The position numbers and the translations under genes are program-made. The notes under the pieces are model-generated. The model ran no database searches, was not told where the DNA came from, and saw only the letters and a list, made by a program, of their open reading frames with translations. Below, piece after piece: positions 61,549-64,000 of a DNA stretch of 64,000 nt (position 1 is its first letter; each line of letters opens with the position of its first letter). The DNA comes from Micromonospora sp. NBC_01796 (GTDB lineage: Bacteria; Actinomycetota; Actinomycetes; Mycobacteriales; Micromonosporaceae). The stretch is taken from NCBI RefSeq assembly GCF_035917455.1, contig NZ_CP109078.1:7796001-7860000 (forward strand), read 5' to 3'.

Positions 61549-62624
61549 CCAGCACAGTGGACTCGAGCCGGGCCGGGCAGGCCACCGACGCGACAGGCGG
61601 GGCCGACCCGGCCGCACCGGCGCCGGAGGACCTCGCGATGAACGAGACGCCCTATCCGCCGCTGCCCAGCGTGCTGCGCGTGGTGCAGGAGGGGGCCCAC
61701 CGGCTCAACCGGTACCCGGAGCACACCGCCGGCACCCTGGTCGCGGCGCTGGCCCGGCGGTTGGACGTACCACCTGCGGAGGTGCTGGTGGGGCCGGGCT
61801 CGGCCGGGTTGAGCCAGCACATCGTCGCCTCGCTCGGGCGCGACCGTACCGAGGTGGTGTATCCGGCGCTCTCCTTCGAGGGCTACCCGCTGATCGTCGC
61901 CAACGCCGGGTGCCGGCCGGTGCCGGTCCCGCTCGACGGTTACCGGCACGACCTGCCGGCGATGGCCGCCGCGGTGACCGACCGGACCCGGTGCGTGCTG
62001 ATCTGCAACCCGAACAACCCGACCGGGGCGGTGCTGGGCCGCGCCGAGCTGGAGGACTTCCTGGGCAGGATCCCGCCGGAGGTGGTGGTGATCATCGACG
62101 AGGCGTACCGGGAGTTCGTCACCGATCCCGACGTACCGGATGCCCTCGATCTGTACCGGGAGCACGACAACGTCTGCGTCCTGCGTACCTTCTCCAAGGC
62201 GTACGGCCTGGCCACGCTGCGGGTCGGCTACGCGGTGGCGGCCCCGGCGATCGCGGCGGCGGCCCGGATGGTCGGGTTGGTCTTCTACCCCGGCGGACTC
62301 GGGCAGGCTGCGGCGCTGGCGTCCCTGGACGACGCCGCGGGTGCGGAGCTGGCCAAGCGGCGCGACGACCTGATCGCGGCCCGCACGGCACTGCGCGACG
62401 AACTGCTGGCGGCCGGTCTGCCGGTCGCGCCGAGTGAGGCGAACTTCCTCTGGCTGCCGCTGGGGCCGGCGGCGGTCGAGTTCGCCGCCCGGTGCCGGCA
62501 GGCCGGGATCCTCGTCCGCCCCTACCCCGACCAGGGCGTACGGATCACCGTCGGCTCGGCGGAGGCGAACGAACGACTGCTCGCGGTGGCCCGCGCCGCC
62601 GCCCCGGAGGTCTCCGGTGAGTGA
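61545..62624 (+). CDS. Histidinol-phosphate-aminotransferase-like PLP aminotransferase
   Basis: Class I/II aminotransferase of 359 residues. Key motifs: VGPGSAGLSQHIVASL, ICNPNNPTGAVLG, IIDEAYREF, and the PLP lysine in TFSKAYGLATLRVGYA. HisC-like in overall pattern, but there is no histidine gene nearby; it is translationally coupled (ATGA, 61545-61548) to the flavoprotein gene. The first 30 residues are a variable Ala/Gly-rich lead. It may aminate a keto-terpenoid or make an amino acid building block. Confidence 0.92.
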   Translation: MTSTVDSSRAGQATDATGGADPAAPAPEDLAMNETPYPPLPSVLRVVQEGAHRLNRYPEHTAGTLVAALARRLDVPPAEVLVGPGSAGLSQHIVASLGRDRTEVVYPALSFEGYPLIVANAGCRPVPVPLDGYRHDLPAMAAAVTDRTRCVLICNPNNPTGAVLGRAELEDFLGRIPPEVVVIIDEAYREFVTDPDVPDALDLYREHDNVCVLRTFSKAYGLATLRVGYAVAAPAIAAAARMVGLVFYPGGLGQAAALASLDDAAGAELAKRRDDLIAARTALRDELLAAGLPVAPSEANFLWLPLGPAAVEFAARCRQAGILVRPYPDQGVRITVGSAEANERLLAVARAAAPEVSGE

Positions 62625-63954
62625 CCGACCGACCGGGGCCGTTCCGGCGGTGAGCGTGGTGGTGCCGGTGCTCAACCACGGGCACCTGCTCGACATCACC
62701 CTCGACGGATTCACCCGGCAGACCCTGCCCACCGACCGGTTCGAGGTGATCGTCGTCGACGACGGCTCGACCCCTTCGCTGGAACCGCTGGTCACGCCGT
62801 ACGCGGACCGCCTGGACCTGACCTTCGTCCGGCACGACGAGAACCGGGGCCGGTCGGTCGCCCGTAACCGGGGCCTGCGGGAGGCTGGCGGTGACGTGGT
62901 GGTGTTCGTCGACGCCGACCACTGCCCGCACCCCGACCTGCTCCGCCGCCACCTGGACTTCCACACCGGACGCGACCACCGTCCGGGTGTCCTGCTCGGC
63001 CGCAGTGTGGCCGTCGACTGGGCCGCGATCGGGGCGCTGCGGGCGGGTCGCACCCCCGACGAGGCGATGGTCGGCGACTACCGGGAGGACGTCCGGGACT
63101 ACCTGTTCGCGGCCGAGAACCACCGCCGCGACTTCCCCCGCGCCCCCTGGCTGTACGGGCACACCAACAACGCCTCGGTCGACCGGGCCACCCTGGAGGC
63201 GATCGGCGGCTTCGACGAGACGCTGGTGACCTGGGGCGGCGAGGACAACGACCTGTTCTACCGGATCTTCCACCAGTACGGCCGGTCCCGGGACACCTTC
63301 GAGTTCGGGGCGGACGCGCTCTGTTACGCGGTTCCGCACTTCCGGGCCTGGCCGGTGCTGATGGCGCAGCTCGCCGAGAACTACCGGTACCTCGCCGCCA
63401 AGCACCCCCGGTACGACATGGAACTGCTCGGCTACCCCGGCAACTGGGCCACCCTCGTCCGGCGGATCGCCTGGTTCGAGGACGCTCTGGAGGTCTGCCG
63501 CGAACACGGCCTCGGCCGGGTCGGCGATCTGCCCCCGGCGCTGCTGGACCGGATCGAGGGCGGCAACAGTCTCCTGGTCGGGTTCGGCGCGACCAAGCCT
63601 CGACTCGGTCCGGGCGCGGTCACCTTCGACTACGACGCCCCGCTGGGCGAGCGGAATCCGCACCTGATGGGCCTGCTGACCCCGTACGCCGAGCGGCAGT
63701 TCGACCGGGTGGTGAACGTCGACGTGTGGCGCTTCCTCAACCCGGAGGACCTCGGCGGTTACCTGCTGGAGTCGTTGCGGGTGGCGGGGCGGGTGGAACT
63801 GGTCCGTACCGAGGACCGGCTCCGGGCCGCCGACCTGCTCCCGCTCCCCTTCGTCGACGAGCTGGACTTCCTCCGGACGACGGTCGAGCCGTACTTCCCG
63901 GTGGAGATCAGCACGGTCGACGGGGTGACCGTACTCGCCATCGGCGGGGCCTGA
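62617..63954 (+). CDS. Family 2 glycosyltransferase
   Basis: Protein of 445 residues. GT-A domain VSVVVPVLNHGHLLDITLDGF, IVVDDGSTPS, FVDADHCPHP (DxD), and glyco_transf_7C-like GGFDETLVTWGGEDNDLFYRI. The remaining 200 residues, with TFDYDAPLGERNPHLMG and NVDVWRFLNPEDLGGYLLE, have no motif I can name and may bind the acceptor. GTG 62617 overlaps the aminotransferase stop by eight bases. It probably glycosylates the terpenoid or a linked acceptor. Confidence 0.9.
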   Translation: MSDRPTGAVPAVSVVVPVLNHGHLLDITLDGFTRQTLPTDRFEVIVVDDGSTPSLEPLVTPYADRLDLTFVRHDENRGRSVARNRGLREAGGDVVVFVDADHCPHPDLLRRHLDFHTGRDHRPGVLLGRSVAVDWAAIGALRAGRTPDEAMVGDYREDVRDYLFAAENHRRDFPRAPWLYGHTNNASVDRATLEAIGGFDETLVTWGGEDNDLFYRIFHQYGRSRDTFEFGADALCYAVPHFRAWPVLMAQLAENYRYLAAKHPRYDMELLGYPGNWATLVRRIAWFEDALEVCREHGLGRVGDLPPALLDRIEGGNSLLVGFGATKPRLGPGAVTFDYDAPLGERNPHLMGLLTPYAERQFDRVVNVDVWRFLNPEDLGGYLLESLRVAGRVELVRTEDRLRAADLLPLPFVDELDFLRTTVEPYFPVEISTVDGVTVLAIGGA

Positions 63955-63986
63955 TGGTCACCGTACGGCGCCGGTAGGCGGCATCG

Positions 63987-64000
63987 GTGCGGGTGCTGAT
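63987..64000 (+). CDS. Possible start of a further operon gene, cut by window edge
   Basis: A GTG at 63987 opens V-R-V-L, a common opening of GT-B glycosyltransferases, with AGGCGGC about six bases upstream. Only 14 bases are visible, so this is a guess based on operon continuity. Confidence 0.25.

Overview
The window is about 64 kb of very GC-rich DNA from an actinomycete. Lsr2-type nucleoid proteins, many GTG starts, stop/start overlaps of four bases (ATGA, GTGA, TTGA), an IdeR/DmdR1-type iron box and a PptH-PptT pair all point to Actinobacteria. Gene content suggests Micromonosporaceae, but that family assignment is inference. No tRNA, rRNA, CRISPR array, insertion sequence or phage gene was seen.

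Left edge to 5.9 kb: an iron-regulated operon on the minus strand for a citrate-hydroxamate siderophore of the rhizobactin/schizokinen type (aminotransferase, decarboxylase, N-hydroxylase, IucA/IucC synthetase cut by the window edge), with an iron box directly upstream. 6.2-21 kb: lsr2 copy 1, an unknown protein, a TAXI binding lipoprotein tail to tail with a two-component system, a TerC membrane protein, 6-phosphogluconate dehydrogenase, a secreted TNT-type NADase-like protein, a membrane-PAS protein that seems to have lost its GGDEF domain, a SulP transporter fused to carbonic anhydrase, and an AsnC-ligand-domain protein coupled to a LysA-like decarboxylase with altered active-site motifs.

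21-37 kb: two family 2 glycosyltransferases, an RCK-pore-RCK channel-like protein, an HxlR regulator divergent from an NmrA-like oxidoreductase, a serA/D-2-hydroxyacid dehydrogenase operon, and small housekeeping or unknown genes. 37-48 kb: a beta-glucan/beta-glucoside utilisation locus with a GH1 beta-glucosidase, a complete family-5 oligosaccharide ABC importer, a LacI regulator with operator-like sites, and a secreted GH30 glycosidase carrying a ricin-type lectin domain. This would digest glucan outside the cell, import the oligosaccharides and hydrolyse them inside.

48-56 kb: lsr2 copy 2, whose upstream block resembles that of copy 1; a HAD hydrolase; a PptH-PptT pair; a 2Fe-2S protein; a TetR regulator divergent from a short-chain dehydrogenase with three operator copies between them; a TauD-type dioxygenase and a GT1 glycosyltransferase. 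56.4 kb to the right edge: a tightly coupled terpenoid operon with a prenyl diphosphate synthase, a UbiA prenyltransferase, a squalene-hopene-cyclase-like protein, a UbiH/epoxidase-like flavoprotein, an aminotransferase and a family 2 glycosyltransferase, running off the window. The cyclase lacks the canonical DxDD motif and carries a D-x-T in its place. Together with the adjacent flavoprotein this suggests epoxide-initiated cyclisation, and it is the best candidate for an undescribed pathway here.
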